From the NCBI GenBank assembly GCA_016209985.1, contig JACQVB010000052.1, positions 1 to 34,971 on the forward strand: a stretch of DNA of 34,971 nt. Direction: 5' to 3'. Of the stretch, positions 13,910 to 22,086 are shown piece after piece. Source of the DNA: Gemmatimonadota bacterium (GTDB lineage: Bacteria; Gemmatimonadota; Gemmatimonadetes; Gemmatimonadales; GWC2-71-9). Positions within the stretch are counted from its first letter, which is position 1; each line of letters starts with the position of its first letter. The notes below the pieces were generated by a model. The model had not been told where the DNA came from, ran no database searches, and worked only from the letters and a program-made list of their open reading frames with translations. A program made the translations under genes and the position numbers.

Positions 13910-15529
13910 ATGGCTGATCGTCGCGAATTCGTAAAGCAGGCCGGCGTGCTCGGTCTCGCCCTCACCGTCGATCCAGGTCACCTGGTCACCTGGCCGGTTC
14001 AGAACTACGTCCAGGGACGTACGCTCCGCATGGACGCCGTGATCCGCGACCTGCTGATGGAAGCGTTGAACGCGGCCAAGCTGGCGGGCGCGTCCTACGC
14101 CGACGTGCGGATCGGGCGCCAACGCCAGAGCTCGGTGCAGACCCGCGAGCACCAGATCGTCAACGTCGGGGACTTCGAGACTTCGGGCTGCGGAGTGCGG
14201 GCCGTGGTGGACGGCTGCTGGGGATTTGCCGCCACACCGCGGTTGACCAAGGATGGCGTGGCCCGGACGGCCCGCGAGGCTGCCGCCATTGCCAAAGCCA
14301 ATCGGCTGGCTCGCGATCAGCGAGTCGAGCTGGCAGCGGCCCAATCCTACGCGGATGCGAGCTGGCGCAGCGACTACACGATCGACCCGTGGGACATCTC
14401 GCTGGAAGAAAAGACCGATCTCCTGTTGCGGGCCAATGCCGAAGCGCTGAAGGTGGCGAATGTGCGGTTCGTGAACTCGGGCCTTTCGTTCGTGAAGGAC
14501 GAGCGGAACTTCGCTTCGACCGACGGCTCGGTGATCATCCAGGAGTTCATCCGCTGCCAGCCCAGCGTCAACATCACGGCCGTCGCCAGCGACTTCACCG
14601 ACTTCCAGAGCCGGGCCAACATCGCGCCGCCGGCGGGCCGGGGGTGGGAATACGTGAAGCAGGTGGACCTACTGGCCAACATGGGCCGGTGGGCGGAAGA
14701 AGCTGCCGCCAAGCTGAAAGCGAAGTCGGTGGACGTCGGACGCTACGACCTGATCCTGCACCCCTCGCATCTCTGGCTCACCATCCACGAATCGATCGGG
14801 CACTCGACCGAGCTCGATCGGGCCATGGGCTACGAAGCGAATTACGCCGGCACTAGCTTCTTGGCACCACCCCAGAAGATGCTCGGCGCCATGAAGATCG
14901 GCTCCGAGCTGATGAACATCCGGGGCGACCGCTCCCAGAAGGGCGCGGTATCCACCATCGGCTACGACGACGAAGGCGTGCAGCCGGACGACTTCACCAT
15001 CGTCAAGAACGGCGTGCTCAACGATTACCAGACTACCCGCGAGCAGGCGAACTGGATCAAGTGGTGGTATGACAAGCAGGGAACACCGACCCGCTCGCAC
15101 GGCTGCTCCTACGCGCAGAACTGGAGCAGTGTCCAGTTCCAGCGCATGCCCAACGTGTCGTTGTTGCCGGGCGAGAAGGCGGTGAGCTGGGACGACCTGA
15201 TCGCCGCGACGGAGAACGGCATCGCGATCATCGGCGACGGCTCTTTTTCGATCGACCAGCAGCGCTACAACGCCCAGTTCGGCGGCCAGGTCTTCTACGA
15301 GATCAAGAACGGGAAGGTGGCCGGCATGTTGAAGGACGTGGCCTATCAGCTCCGGACGCCCGATTTCTGGAGCGCCATGGACCTGATCGGCGGCGCGGCC
15401 ACCTATGAGCTGCACGGCGCCTTGAATGACGGCAAGGGCCAGCCGGGACAATCCAACGCCGCCGGTCACGGGGCGGTTCCGGCGCGCTTCCGGCAGCAGA
15501 ACGTGATCAATACCGGGAGGCGCCGGTGA
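13910..15529 (+). CDS. tldD: TldD-family metalloprotease subunit
   Basis: 539 residues. The zinc-protease motif HESIGHSTELD (His293, Glu294, His298) is in the catalytic TldD subunit's expected place. The N-terminal half has the family pattern YADVRIGRQRQSSVQTREHQIVNVGDFETSGCGVRAVVDGCWGFAATP. TldD pairs with TldE to form a cavity protease that cleaves unfolded or short peptides, including some ribosomal peptide precursors and CcdA in E. coli. Here the first residues read MADRREFVKQAGVLGLAL, which resembles a Tat signal (R-R-E-F-V-K plus hydrophobic run). An exported version is possible. GGAG precedes the ATG, and the stop overlaps tldE (GTGA). Confidence 0.94.
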   Translation: MADRREFVKQAGVLGLALTVDPGHLVTWPVQNYVQGRTLRMDAVIRDLLMEALNAAKLAGASYADVRIGRQRQSSVQTREHQIVNVGDFETSGCGVRAVVDGCWGFAATPRLTKDGVARTAREAAAIAKANRLARDQRVELAAAQSYADASWRSDYTIDPWDISLEEKTDLLLRANAEALKVANVRFVNSGLSFVKDERNFASTDGSVIIQEFIRCQPSVNITAVASDFTDFQSRANIAPPAGRGWEYVKQVDLLANMGRWAEEAAAKLKAKSVDVGRYDLILHPSHLWLTIHESIGHSTELDRAMGYEANYAGTSFLAPPQKMLGAMKIGSELMNIRGDRSQKGAVSTIGYDDEGVQPDDFTIVKNGVLNDYQTTREQANWIKWWYDKQGTPTRSHGCSYAQNWSSVQFQRMPNVSLLPGEKAVSWDDLIAATENGIAIIGDGSFSIDQQRYNAQFGGQVFYEIKNGKVAGMLKDVAYQLRTPDFWSAMDLIGGAATYELHGALNDGKGQPGQSNAAGHGAVPARFRQQNVINTGRRR

Positions 15530-16893
15530 GCCAGACACGGGAGCGGGTCATGTCCCGCGACGAGATGCAGGCGGTGTTGGAGCGGGTGATGCGTCTCAAG
15601 AACGCCGACCGGCTGGCTGCGTCCCTCAGCAGCTCGTGGACCGGCAACACCCGCTTTGCCGCCAACCAGATGTCCACTTCGGGATCAGTCGAGAACACCC
15701 AGCTCGGCGTGACCGCGTGGTTCGAAAATCGCCGCGCTGGTGTCTCCACCAATGACTTCTCGGACACGGGGCTGGAAGCGGCGGTCCGCAAAGCCGAGGC
15801 GCTCGCCAAGATCAGCCCGGCCGATCCGGAGGACATGCCGCTGCTCGGCCCACAGACGTATCAACCGGTGCCGGCGTATTTCGATCGCACGGCGACGAGC
15901 ACGGCGGAGGATCGCGCCCGGGCGGCGATGAGCGCGCTCGAGCTCGCCCGGAAAGCGGGCGACCTCGAGACGGCCGGGTTCCTGATCGTGAACGCCTTCT
16001 CGCAGGCGATCGCCAACAGCGCCGGCCTGTTCGCCTATCATCGGACCACCGGCGATACCTACACGGTCACGGTGCGGACCAAGGATGGCACCGGCGCCGG
16101 CTGGGCCGGGGCCGACAACGCTGATTGGGCAAAGCTCGATTTCACCAAGGTGGCCCAGCGCGCCATCGAGAAGGCGCGGGCCTCGCGCAATCCGGTCGCC
16201 ATCGAGCCGGGTCGCTATACCGTGATTCTGGAAGCGCAGGCCGTGGGGGATCTGGTCCAACTCCTCGGCGGCGGCTTTGGCGGCGGGCCGCTCTCCGCGC
16301 GTTCCGCGGACGAAGGCCGCAGCCCATTCACCAAGGAAGGTGGCGGCAACAAGATCGGTGAGAAGGTGGTAGACGAGCGGGTGACGCTCATCTCCGATCC
16401 CCAGGATCCCGACCTGCTCGGCCAGCCTTTCGATGGCGAAGGCTTCCCTCTGGGACGACAGGCGTGGATCGAGAATGGGGTGCTCAAGAAACTCGCCTAT
16501 ACCCGCTTCTGGGCCCAGAAGCAGGGCAAACAGCCCACCGGCAGCTCCAGCACCATCAAGCTGCTGGGTGGCGCCACGACCCAGGAAGAGATGGTCCGCT
16601 CCACCGACCGCGGCGTGCTAGTGACGCGGCTCTGGTATCTGCGCCAGGTGGACCCCCGCACCGTGCTGTATACCGGGCTCACTCGCGACGGCACGTTCCT
16701 GATCGAAGGCGGAAAAGTCTCCCGCGCGATCAAGAATTTCCGGTTCAACGAATCTCCGTTATTCATGCTCAACAACCTGGAAACGCTGGGCCCGACCGAA
16801 CGGCTCGCCGGCGCCGAGGGGGGCGGCGACATCGTGATGCCCCCGATCAAGGTTCGCGATTTCAACTTCACCAGCCTGTCCGACGCGGTGTAG
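15526..16893 (+). CDS. tldE: TldE/PmbA-family protein, non-catalytic partner of TldD
   Basis: 455 residues with a GTG start coupled to the tldD stop. It lacks the HExxxH motif, as expected for TldE, and shares the family core: LGVTAWFENRRAGVSTNDFSDTGLEAAVRKAEALA, IANSAGLFAYHRTTGDTYTVTVRTKDG, EPGRYTVILEAQAVGDLVQLLG, and the C-terminal TGLTRDGTFLIEGGKVSRAIKNFRFNES. It should form the heterodimer with the upstream protein. No Tat-like N-terminus is visible, so if TldD is truly exported the pair would need to travel together, or the TldD signal is vestigial. Confidence 0.93.
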   Translation: MSQTRERVMSRDEMQAVLERVMRLKNADRLAASLSSSWTGNTRFAANQMSTSGSVENTQLGVTAWFENRRAGVSTNDFSDTGLEAAVRKAEALAKISPADPEDMPLLGPQTYQPVPAYFDRTATSTAEDRARAAMSALELARKAGDLETAGFLIVNAFSQAIANSAGLFAYHRTTGDTYTVTVRTKDGTGAGWAGADNADWAKLDFTKVAQRAIEKARASRNPVAIEPGRYTVILEAQAVGDLVQLLGGGFGGGPLSARSADEGRSPFTKEGGGNKIGEKVVDERVTLISDPQDPDLLGQPFDGEGFPLGRQAWIENGVLKKLAYTRFWAQKQGKQPTGSSSTIKLLGGATTQEEMVRSTDRGVLVTRLWYLRQVDPRTVLYTGLTRDGTFLIEGGKVSRAIKNFRFNESPLFMLNNLETLGPTERLAGAEGGGDIVMPPIKVRDFNFTSLSDAV

Positions 16894-16894
16894 C

Positions 16895-16930
16895 CGCTGA
16901 TCGCGCTGATTACGCCGATCGACGCAGATG
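16895..16930 (+). repeat. 9-bp repeat array overlapping the moxR start codon
   Basis: Four consecutive nonamers: CGCTGATCG, CGCTGATTA, CGCCGATCG, ACGCAGATG. The last three bases are the ATG of the MoxR gene. The array fills nearly all of the tldE-moxR gap. No Shine-Dalgarno is present. Confidence 0.75.
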
Positions 16931-17956
16931 GCATCCGGCATCGAGCATAGGACGTCTCGCGGCGATTCGCGAGCAGACCTGGTCGCCGCGGCTCAGCACC
17001 TGCGCGCCGCGGTCGCCAGCCGCATTCTCGGGCAGGAACAGGTGCTCGATGAGATCCTCATGGCGCTGCTCGCCGGCGGGCACGCCTTGCTGGTCGGGGT
17101 ACCCGGCCTGGCCAAGACTCTCCTGATCCGTTCGGTGGCCGAAGCGATGCGGCTGGAATTCCGTCGCATCCAGTTCACGCCCGATCTCGTGCCCAGCGAT
17201 ATCACCGGCACGGAGCTGCTGGAAGAAGACGCCGCGACCGGACGCCGTGAGTTTCGGTTCGTGCGCGGTCCCATCTTCACCAACATCCTGCTGGCCGACG
17301 AGATCAACCGTACCCCGCCGCGCACCCAGGCGGCGCTGCTGGAAGCGATGCAGGAGCACCGCGTCACCGCGGCAGGCCAGACGCTCGCGCTGCCCGAACC
17401 GTTTTTCGTGCTCGCCACCCAGAATCCGATCGAGCAGGAAGGGACTTATCCACTGCCGGAAGCGCAGCTCGACCGATTCCTCTTCGATGTGCGGATCCGC
17501 TATCCGTCGGCGGAGGACGAAGTGGCGGTGTTGCGCGCCACGACCGGCCTGGAGGAGCGTCCGCTGGAACCCGTGCTCGACGCGCAAGAAGCACTCGGTC
17601 TCCAGTGCCTCACGCGTGGTCTTCCCGCGGCCGACGCCCTGCTGCGGTATGCCGCCAGCCTGGTGCGCGCGACCCGACCGGAAGAGCCGGGGGCGCCTGA
17701 CCTCGTCTCGCGATACGTGCGCTGGGGCGCGGGGCCGCGGGCGGGGCAGGCGCTGGTGCTGGGGGCCAAGGCGCATGCCGTGCTCGCCGGCCGTCACGTG
17801 ACTCATCCTGACGACGTGCGCCGCGTGGTGCATCCGGTCCTGCGGCACCGGGTGTTGCTCAACTACGAAGCCGAAGCGGACGGCGTGACGGTGGAGCAGG
17901 TAATCGATGTGGTGCTCACTGCGGTGCGGCCATCGGAAAGCGGGATTCCGCTCTAA
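16928..17956 (+). CDS. MoxR-family AAA+ ATPase
   Basis: 342 residues. Walker A GVPGLAKT (57-64), Walker B LLADEI (121-126), sensor-type LATQNPIEQEGTYPLPEAQLDRFL, and a C-terminal lid with the arginine-rich VHPVLRHRVLLNYEAEADGV. MoxR ATPases act as chaperone-like remodellers for partners that usually carry VWA-type folds, here the DUF58 and BatA-like proteins downstream. The start ATG comes from a nonamer repeat and the first 15 or so residues look non-conserved. The gene is separated from DUF58 by 12 bases. Confidence 0.95.
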   Translation: MASGIEHRTSRGDSRADLVAAAQHLRAAVASRILGQEQVLDEILMALLAGGHALLVGVPGLAKTLLIRSVAEAMRLEFRRIQFTPDLVPSDITGTELLEEDAATGRREFRFVRGPIFTNILLADEINRTPPRTQAALLEAMQEHRVTAAGQTLALPEPFFVLATQNPIEQEGTYPLPEAQLDRFLFDVRIRYPSAEDEVAVLRATTGLEERPLEPVLDAQEALGLQCLTRGLPAADALLRYAASLVRATRPEEPGAPDLVSRYVRWGAGPRAGQALVLGAKAHAVLAGRHVTHPDDVRRVVHPVLRHRVLLNYEAEADGVTVEQVIDVVLTAVRPSESGIPL

Positions 17957-17968
17957 CCTTTTCCCCTC

Positions 17969-18598
17969 ATGCGCGAAGACGTCCTGTCATCCCGAGCGAA
18001 GCGAGGGAGCCGGAGCCCCGGCAGTTTCCTCGACGCCCTTCGCGGCCTGACCTGGCCCGCTCGCCACATCGTTCGCTTCGGCGCCGCGGGCACCCATCGC
18101 TCGCGCATCCGTGGTCCCGCCCCGGAATTTTCCGAATATCGCGCGTTTCGTCAGGGCGACGATCCGCGCCGGCTCGACTGGAAGCTGCTGGCCCGGACCG
18201 ATCGGGCCTATCTCCGGCTCACCGAAGATCGGGCCACCGTCGGCACGATGTTCGTCGTCGACGCGTCGCGCTCGATGGACTTTCCTGAACGCGAGCCGAC
18301 CAAGTGGAGTGCGGCGATCCGATTGGCGACCGGCCTGGCGCAGGTGGCGTATCAGTCCGGAGATCCCGTGGGACTGCTGATTGCCGGGGCGAACGTCTCG
18401 CTTCCGCTTCGCGCCCGGCGCGGGGTGGTCGCCGATATTGCCTCGCGTCTCGGGGGGGTGAGGCCGGTCGCCGGAGCCGGTCTCGCGCGGGACCTGGGCC
18501 GTCGAGCACTGGCGTCCCGGGTCGTCATCGTGTCGGACTTCCTGGACGACGAGGATGCATTGCGCCGTCGTCGCCGCCCACGTGGCCCGCGGTGGTGA
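17969..18598 (+). CDS. DUF58 protein, N-terminal part (frame lost at about 18565)
   Basis: 209 codons until TGA. The DUF58 signature EYRAFRQGDDPRRLDWKLLARTDRAYLRL is intact, followed by the VWA-like metal-site motif VVDASRSMDF (DxSxS). The frame then runs into an arginine-rich nonsense tail (RRRRRPRGPRW) exactly where the family should continue. The continuation is found in the +1 frame (18555-18860). Removing one C from the CC at 18565-18566 restores an approximately 297-residue DUF58 protein of normal length. The N-terminus (residues 5-13) is encoded by a dispersed CCGAGCGAAGCGAGGG repeat, and no Shine-Dalgarno is seen. This is either a frameshift mutation, a sequencing error or, less likely, a recoding site. 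Confidence 0.85.
   Translation: MREDVLSSRAKRGSRSPGSFLDALRGLTWPARHIVRFGAAGTHRSRIRGPAPEFSEYRAFRQGDDPRRLDWKLLARTDRAYLRLTEDRATVGTMFVVDASRSMDFPEREPTKWSAAIRLATGLAQVAYQSGDPVGLLIAGANVSLPLRARRGVVADIASRLGGVRPVAGAGLARDLGRRALASRVVIVSDFLDDEDALRRRRRPRGPRW
17983..18008 (+). repeat. Dispersed CCGAGCGAAGCGAGGG-type repeat within DUF58 start
   Basis: CCTGTCATCCCGAGCGAAGC and the following GAGGGA match a motif common in environmental genomes, translated here as LSSRAKRGS. It is related to the motif at 3069-3087. It lies five codons into the DUF58 frame and suggests the annotated N-terminus was created by the repeat. Confidence 0.65.
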
Positions 18599-18860
18599 GG
18601 TTCACGCCATACGTGTGGTCGCGCGCGAGGAGCTCGAGCCGCCGTCCTCCCCGTTCACCGCGACCGATCCGGAAAATGCGGCCGTGGCGCGCACATTCGA
18701 CCCCGGCACCCGGGACCTCTACCTGACCCGTTTCCTGGACTGGAGCGAGAAATTGGCCGCTCGGTGGCGAGCCACCGGGGCGGCGGTCCGGTGGCATGAC
18801 GTGCGGACTGGCGAGCCGGTGATCGCGGCGATCCGGCGAGTGGTAGGGAAGGGTCGGTGA
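18555..18860 (+). CDS. DUF58 protein, C-terminal part in shifted frame
   Basis: The frame from ATG 18555 encodes CAVVAAHVARGGEVHAIRVVAREELEPP...ARTFDPGTRDLYLTRFLDWSEKLAARWRATGAAVRWHDVRTGEP, which is the normal C-terminal third of DUF58 proteins. It overlaps the N-terminal part by 44 bases. Independent translation from 18555 is conceivable but the ATG has only weak purines upstream. More likely both pieces belong to one gene with a single-base indel. Its stop overlaps the BatA-like start (GTGA), so operon integrity is preserved. Confidence 0.8.
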   Translation: MHCAVVAAHVARGGEVHAIRVVAREELEPPSSPFTATDPENAAVARTFDPGTRDLYLTRFLDWSEKLAARWRATGAAVRWHDVRTGEPVIAAIRRVVGKGR

Positions 18861-20041
18861 GCTTTCTCGCTCCGGTCTGGCTGGGTGTCGCGTTTGTGGG
18901 GGCGGCGCTGACCACGGCATTGCATTTCCTCAGCCGCTCGCGACCCCGCTCGAGAGTCCTTCCCACCACGCGCTTTGTTCCGGCGGCGAGCGTCCGCACC
19001 CTGGCACCGGCGCCACGCGCCACCGATCTGTCGCTTCTTGTGCTCCGGATTGTGAGCCTCCTGCTCATCGGCGCCGCTCTCGCACGTCCGGTATGGAGAA
19101 CGGCTCGCCCGTCCCCCGCGATCATCGCGCTGGCCGACGGCTCGGCGGGCGCGGACAGCCAGGCGGTGGCGAGCGCGATGCGAGTGCGCAGGCCTCGTCC
19201 CGACACGGTGATCTGGTTCAAGTCATTGTCCACCGGACTGGTCGGCGCCCGACGCGCAGGGGCGCGGCTGGCATCGCGCGCCGATTCCGTCGAACTCGTG
19301 GTGATCTCTTCGTTTGCGGCCGGGCTGTGGGATGCTGCCACGACCTCCATTCGACAGACATGGCCGGGTCGCGTGCGGTTGGTCGGTGAACCGGTGCGCG
19401 CTCCCGAAGGTGCCGCCGTGGAGATCGACACCGATCCCGATGATGCCCTGCGGGCGGCGCTCGACCGTCTCGAGCGGCGCGGAGGTCGCGCCATCGTTCT
19501 CGTCCGGAGGCATCGCCCGTCGGCCGAGGACTCGGCGCGAGTGCGCGGGCGGGGAGGGGTGCTTCTCATCTGGCCCCGGGCCGAGCCTGGCGCGCGCGGA
19601 CAGACGAACGCGGTGTTGGCGGCCGGTGTCGCCGTGGTGGGGCCAATGGTGCGCTTTGCCGCGCCCTCGGGATCTCCGATCTCCCACTTCGCAGACGGGG
19701 CAGTCGCCGCCGGCGAGCGGCCGCTGGGCATCGGGTGCGAGCGCGAAGTCGCCTTTTCGCTGGATGCCGGGGACGCGCTGCTGAGGCCGGCGGGCCTCCG
19801 ATTGGTCCAACGACTGATCGCGCCGTGCGGAGACGGATGGACGCCTGACGGATATGCCCCGCTCGACAGCGCCCGGCTCGCATCGCTCGAGGGAACCGGT
19901 GGAGCGGCGCCCGCAAGCGCGTTGCGCGACGATCGGCCCCGGCCGCCCGCAGCGATTCCCCTGGTGCTTGCGGGGCTCGCCCTGGCGGTCGAGCGAATGG
20001 CTCGCCGAAAGCGAGCGAAGTCGCCGGCGGACTTGCCATGA
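18857..20041 (+). CDS. BatA-like membrane protein (aerotolerance-regulator N-terminal domain)
   Basis: 394 residues with a GTG start overlapping the previous stop. The N-terminal FLAPVWLGVAFVGAALTTALHFLSR and a second helix (DLSLLVLRIVSLLLIGAALARPVWR) form the two-helix BatA domain. The following region aligns where a VWA domain should begin, but its metal motif is degenerate: ALADGSAGADS replaces DxSxS. One further helix lies near the C-terminus (IPLVLAGLALAVERMARR). It probably anchors the MoxR/DUF58 assembly at the inner membrane. Confidence 0.82.
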   Translation: MSFLAPVWLGVAFVGAALTTALHFLSRSRPRSRVLPTTRFVPAASVRTLAPAPRATDLSLLVLRIVSLLLIGAALARPVWRTARPSPAIIALADGSAGADSQAVASAMRVRRPRPDTVIWFKSLSTGLVGARRAGARLASRADSVELVVISSFAAGLWDAATTSIRQTWPGRVRLVGEPVRAPEGAAVEIDTDPDDALRAALDRLERRGGRAIVLVRRHRPSAEDSARVRGRGGVLLIWPRAEPGARGQTNAVLAAGVAVVGPMVRFAAPSGSPISHFADGAVAAGERPLGIGCEREVAFSLDAGDALLRPAGLRLVQRLIAPCGDGWTPDGYAPLDSARLASLEGTGGAAPASALRDDRPRPPAAIPLVLAGLALAVERMARRKRAKSPADLP

Positions 20042-22086
20042 CGTTCCTGGTGATGAGGTTGAATCGAGCACGGCGCACCGTGGATCGGGCGCTGGGTGTT
20101 CGCATTCTCCTGATCGCTGGTGCCGGGTATGGAGCGGTAGTGCTGGCTGCGGCCCTGCTCGATGCGGTCCTCGAGTTACCGAGCTGGTGGCGTCGGATAC
20201 TGGCGGCGATGGCCGGCGTTGGGGCCGCCACCACCGCCCTCCGCCTCATTTTGCTCGCCTGGCGCTCACGGTCCGATGAGTCGCTGGCACTATGGATCGA
20301 AGCCCATCATCCGCTGGACTACCTGCTGGTGACCGCCGCCGACCCACGATGTGCCGGCAATCCGGAGCTGGAGAAGGCGCTGGCCGCTCGGGAATTCGAG
20401 CCGGCAGTGTCGCGCGCCGCGTGGCGGGGCGTCCGCCGGCCGGCGATTGCCGCGGCCCTCATCGGGGTGGCGACCATGGTGTTGCTGCCCGCGCCGCGCC
20501 TCGCGCGGGTCGTTCGGCCGCGGGCCGGCGATGTGTTGAACCTGCCGGCACGAACGTTTTCGTCACGCACGCGTCCACTGGTCGTCCGCTATACCGCCCC
20601 GGCGTACGCCGGCGGCGAAGCCGTCACGTTCGAAGATCCCACGAGCATCCGGGGACTCGAAGGCGGAAGCCTCGAAGTCCGAGGGCCGGGAAATCCGGAT
20701 GGTCTGGTCGTGGCCATGGGAGACACGCTGTTTCAGGCCAGCAAAGACGAGTCCCGCTGGCAGGTGAGATTGGGCATGCCCCCTTCACCGGCGGTTCTCC
20801 GCATCCGTGACGGTCCGGTAGAACGCTTGCTCGGTTTGGAACCGGTCAGAGATACCATTCCCGCCGTGAGGCTGGTTGCTCCTGACCGCGACAGCGTGGT
20901 TCGGGTTGCCAGCGGGCGCATCCGCCTCGCTGCCCTGGCCAGCGACGATCGCGGACTCGCCCGCGGGTGGTTTGAGCTCATCGTCAGCTCCGGCACCGGA
21001 GAGCTCTTCCGGTTCCGCACTTCTGCCATCGGCCGGCGGTCACTCGGCGGGCGTTCGGACTCGTTGTCCGCGATTCTGCGTCTCGACTCGCTGCAACTTC
21101 AGCCCGGCGACATCCTGCATCTGCGCGCGGTCGCGACGGATCTCGGTCCCGGGTATCGCGGCCTGGGATCGTCCGAAACGCGCACGATACGAGTGTCGCG
21201 GCCTGGCGAGGCGGACACCGCCGCGGTGGTGCTCATGCCACCACTGCCGGGAGACACGGCGGCCCTTTCCGAGCGGCTCCTCATTCAACTTGCCGAAGCG
21301 CTGGAAGCGCGCCGCTCCCGGCTCGCCCGGCCGGTGCTGGTGCGAGAGTCGCAGGATATCGGGCGCGACCAGGCCAACCTCAGGAAACAGGTGGCAGATA
21401 TCGTGTTCACCCGCCTGTCCACCGACGTCGAGGGCGAGCATGCCCACCGTGCCCAGGCCGACACGGCGTCAGATCTCACCCCCGGAGAGCTGCTGCGGCA
21501 GGCGGAGGAAGCCACCGCCCCGGACTCCGAAGAGCAGCTCGATTTTCAGCGGGAGGAAACGCCCGTCGTCGCCATCAACCGGCCGCTGCTGGAGGCCTAC
21601 AACGCCATGTGGGATGCGTCGCGCGAGCTGGATATCGGTGAGCCGGGACGGGCGCTCCCGCACATGCGCGCGGCGCTGGAAGCCATCCAGCGCGCCAGGG
21701 CGGCCGAGCGGGTGTATCTGCGTGGTCGCGCGGTGCCCGCGGTGGTGGATGTGAATCGGGTCCGGTTATCCGGAAAGCGCGAGGATCTGCGACCCGTCGC
21801 TCGCGCACCCGGGCCGGCGGGCCTCTGGGAACAGCGACTCAGGCGATTCGTGGCCGCGATCTCCCTGATACCGGCCGACGTGCCGGCAGCTCGCGACTCT
21901 CTCCTGGTGTTGCGGCTCGAGCTCCTGCCCGATGCGCCGGCCGTGGCAGCCTCCCTGGGCGAGGCCATTGCGGCGCTCCGCGGAGGCCGGAATCCATTGC
22001 CGCCATTGGCCTCCGCTCGTGCCGCTCTCGCGGGGGAGCCCAGCCTGAGGCGTGGCCTCGGTGGCTGGGAAAGGGCCGGCTGGTGA
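20038..22086 (+). CDS. Large DUF4175-like membrane protein
   Basis: 682 residues with an ATGA overlap on both sides. Two N-terminal helices (about 22-45 and 50-75) and a third (about 138-152) are followed by a long non-membrane region. That region includes Ig-like beta segments (LVVRYTAPAYAGGEAVTFEDPTSIRGLEGGSLEVRG), as in DUF4175 proteins, then a helical coiled region (about 415-590, EALEARRSRLARPVLVRESQDIGRDQANLRKQ). Proteins of this shape recur in MoxR-BatA clusters. The function is unknown; the architecture suggests a periplasmic arm anchored in the inner membrane. Confidence 0.75.
   Translation: MTFLVMRLNRARRTVDRALGVRILLIAGAGYGAVVLAAALLDAVLELPSWWRRILAAMAGVGAATTALRLILLAWRSRSDESLALWIEAHHPLDYLLVTAADPRCAGNPELEKALAAREFEPAVSRAAWRGVRRPAIAAALIGVATMVLLPAPRLARVVRPRAGDVLNLPARTFSSRTRPLVVRYTAPAYAGGEAVTFEDPTSIRGLEGGSLEVRGPGNPDGLVVAMGDTLFQASKDESRWQVRLGMPPSPAVLRIRDGPVERLLGLEPVRDTIPAVRLVAPDRDSVVRVASGRIRLAALASDDRGLARGWFELIVSSGTGELFRFRTSAIGRRSLGGRSDSLSAILRLDSLQLQPGDILHLRAVATDLGPGYRGLGSSETRTIRVSRPGEADTAAVVLMPPLPGDTAALSERLLIQLAEALEARRSRLARPVLVRESQDIGRDQANLRKQVADIVFTRLSTDVEGEHAHRAQADTASDLTPGELLRQAEEATAPDSEEQLDFQREETPVVAINRPLLEAYNAMWDASRELDIGEPGRALPHMRAALEAIQRARAAERVYLRGRAVPAVVDVNRVRLSGKREDLRPVARAPGPAGLWEQRLRRFVAAISLIPADVPAARDSLLVLRLELLPDAPAVAASLGEAIAALRGGRNPLPPLASARAALAGEPSLRRGLGGWERAGW

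Noticed and set aside
18555-18860. Independent small gene inside the MoxR operon
   Set aside because: Its sequence is the C-terminal third of DUF58 and completes the preceding fragment, so a frameshift explains it better.
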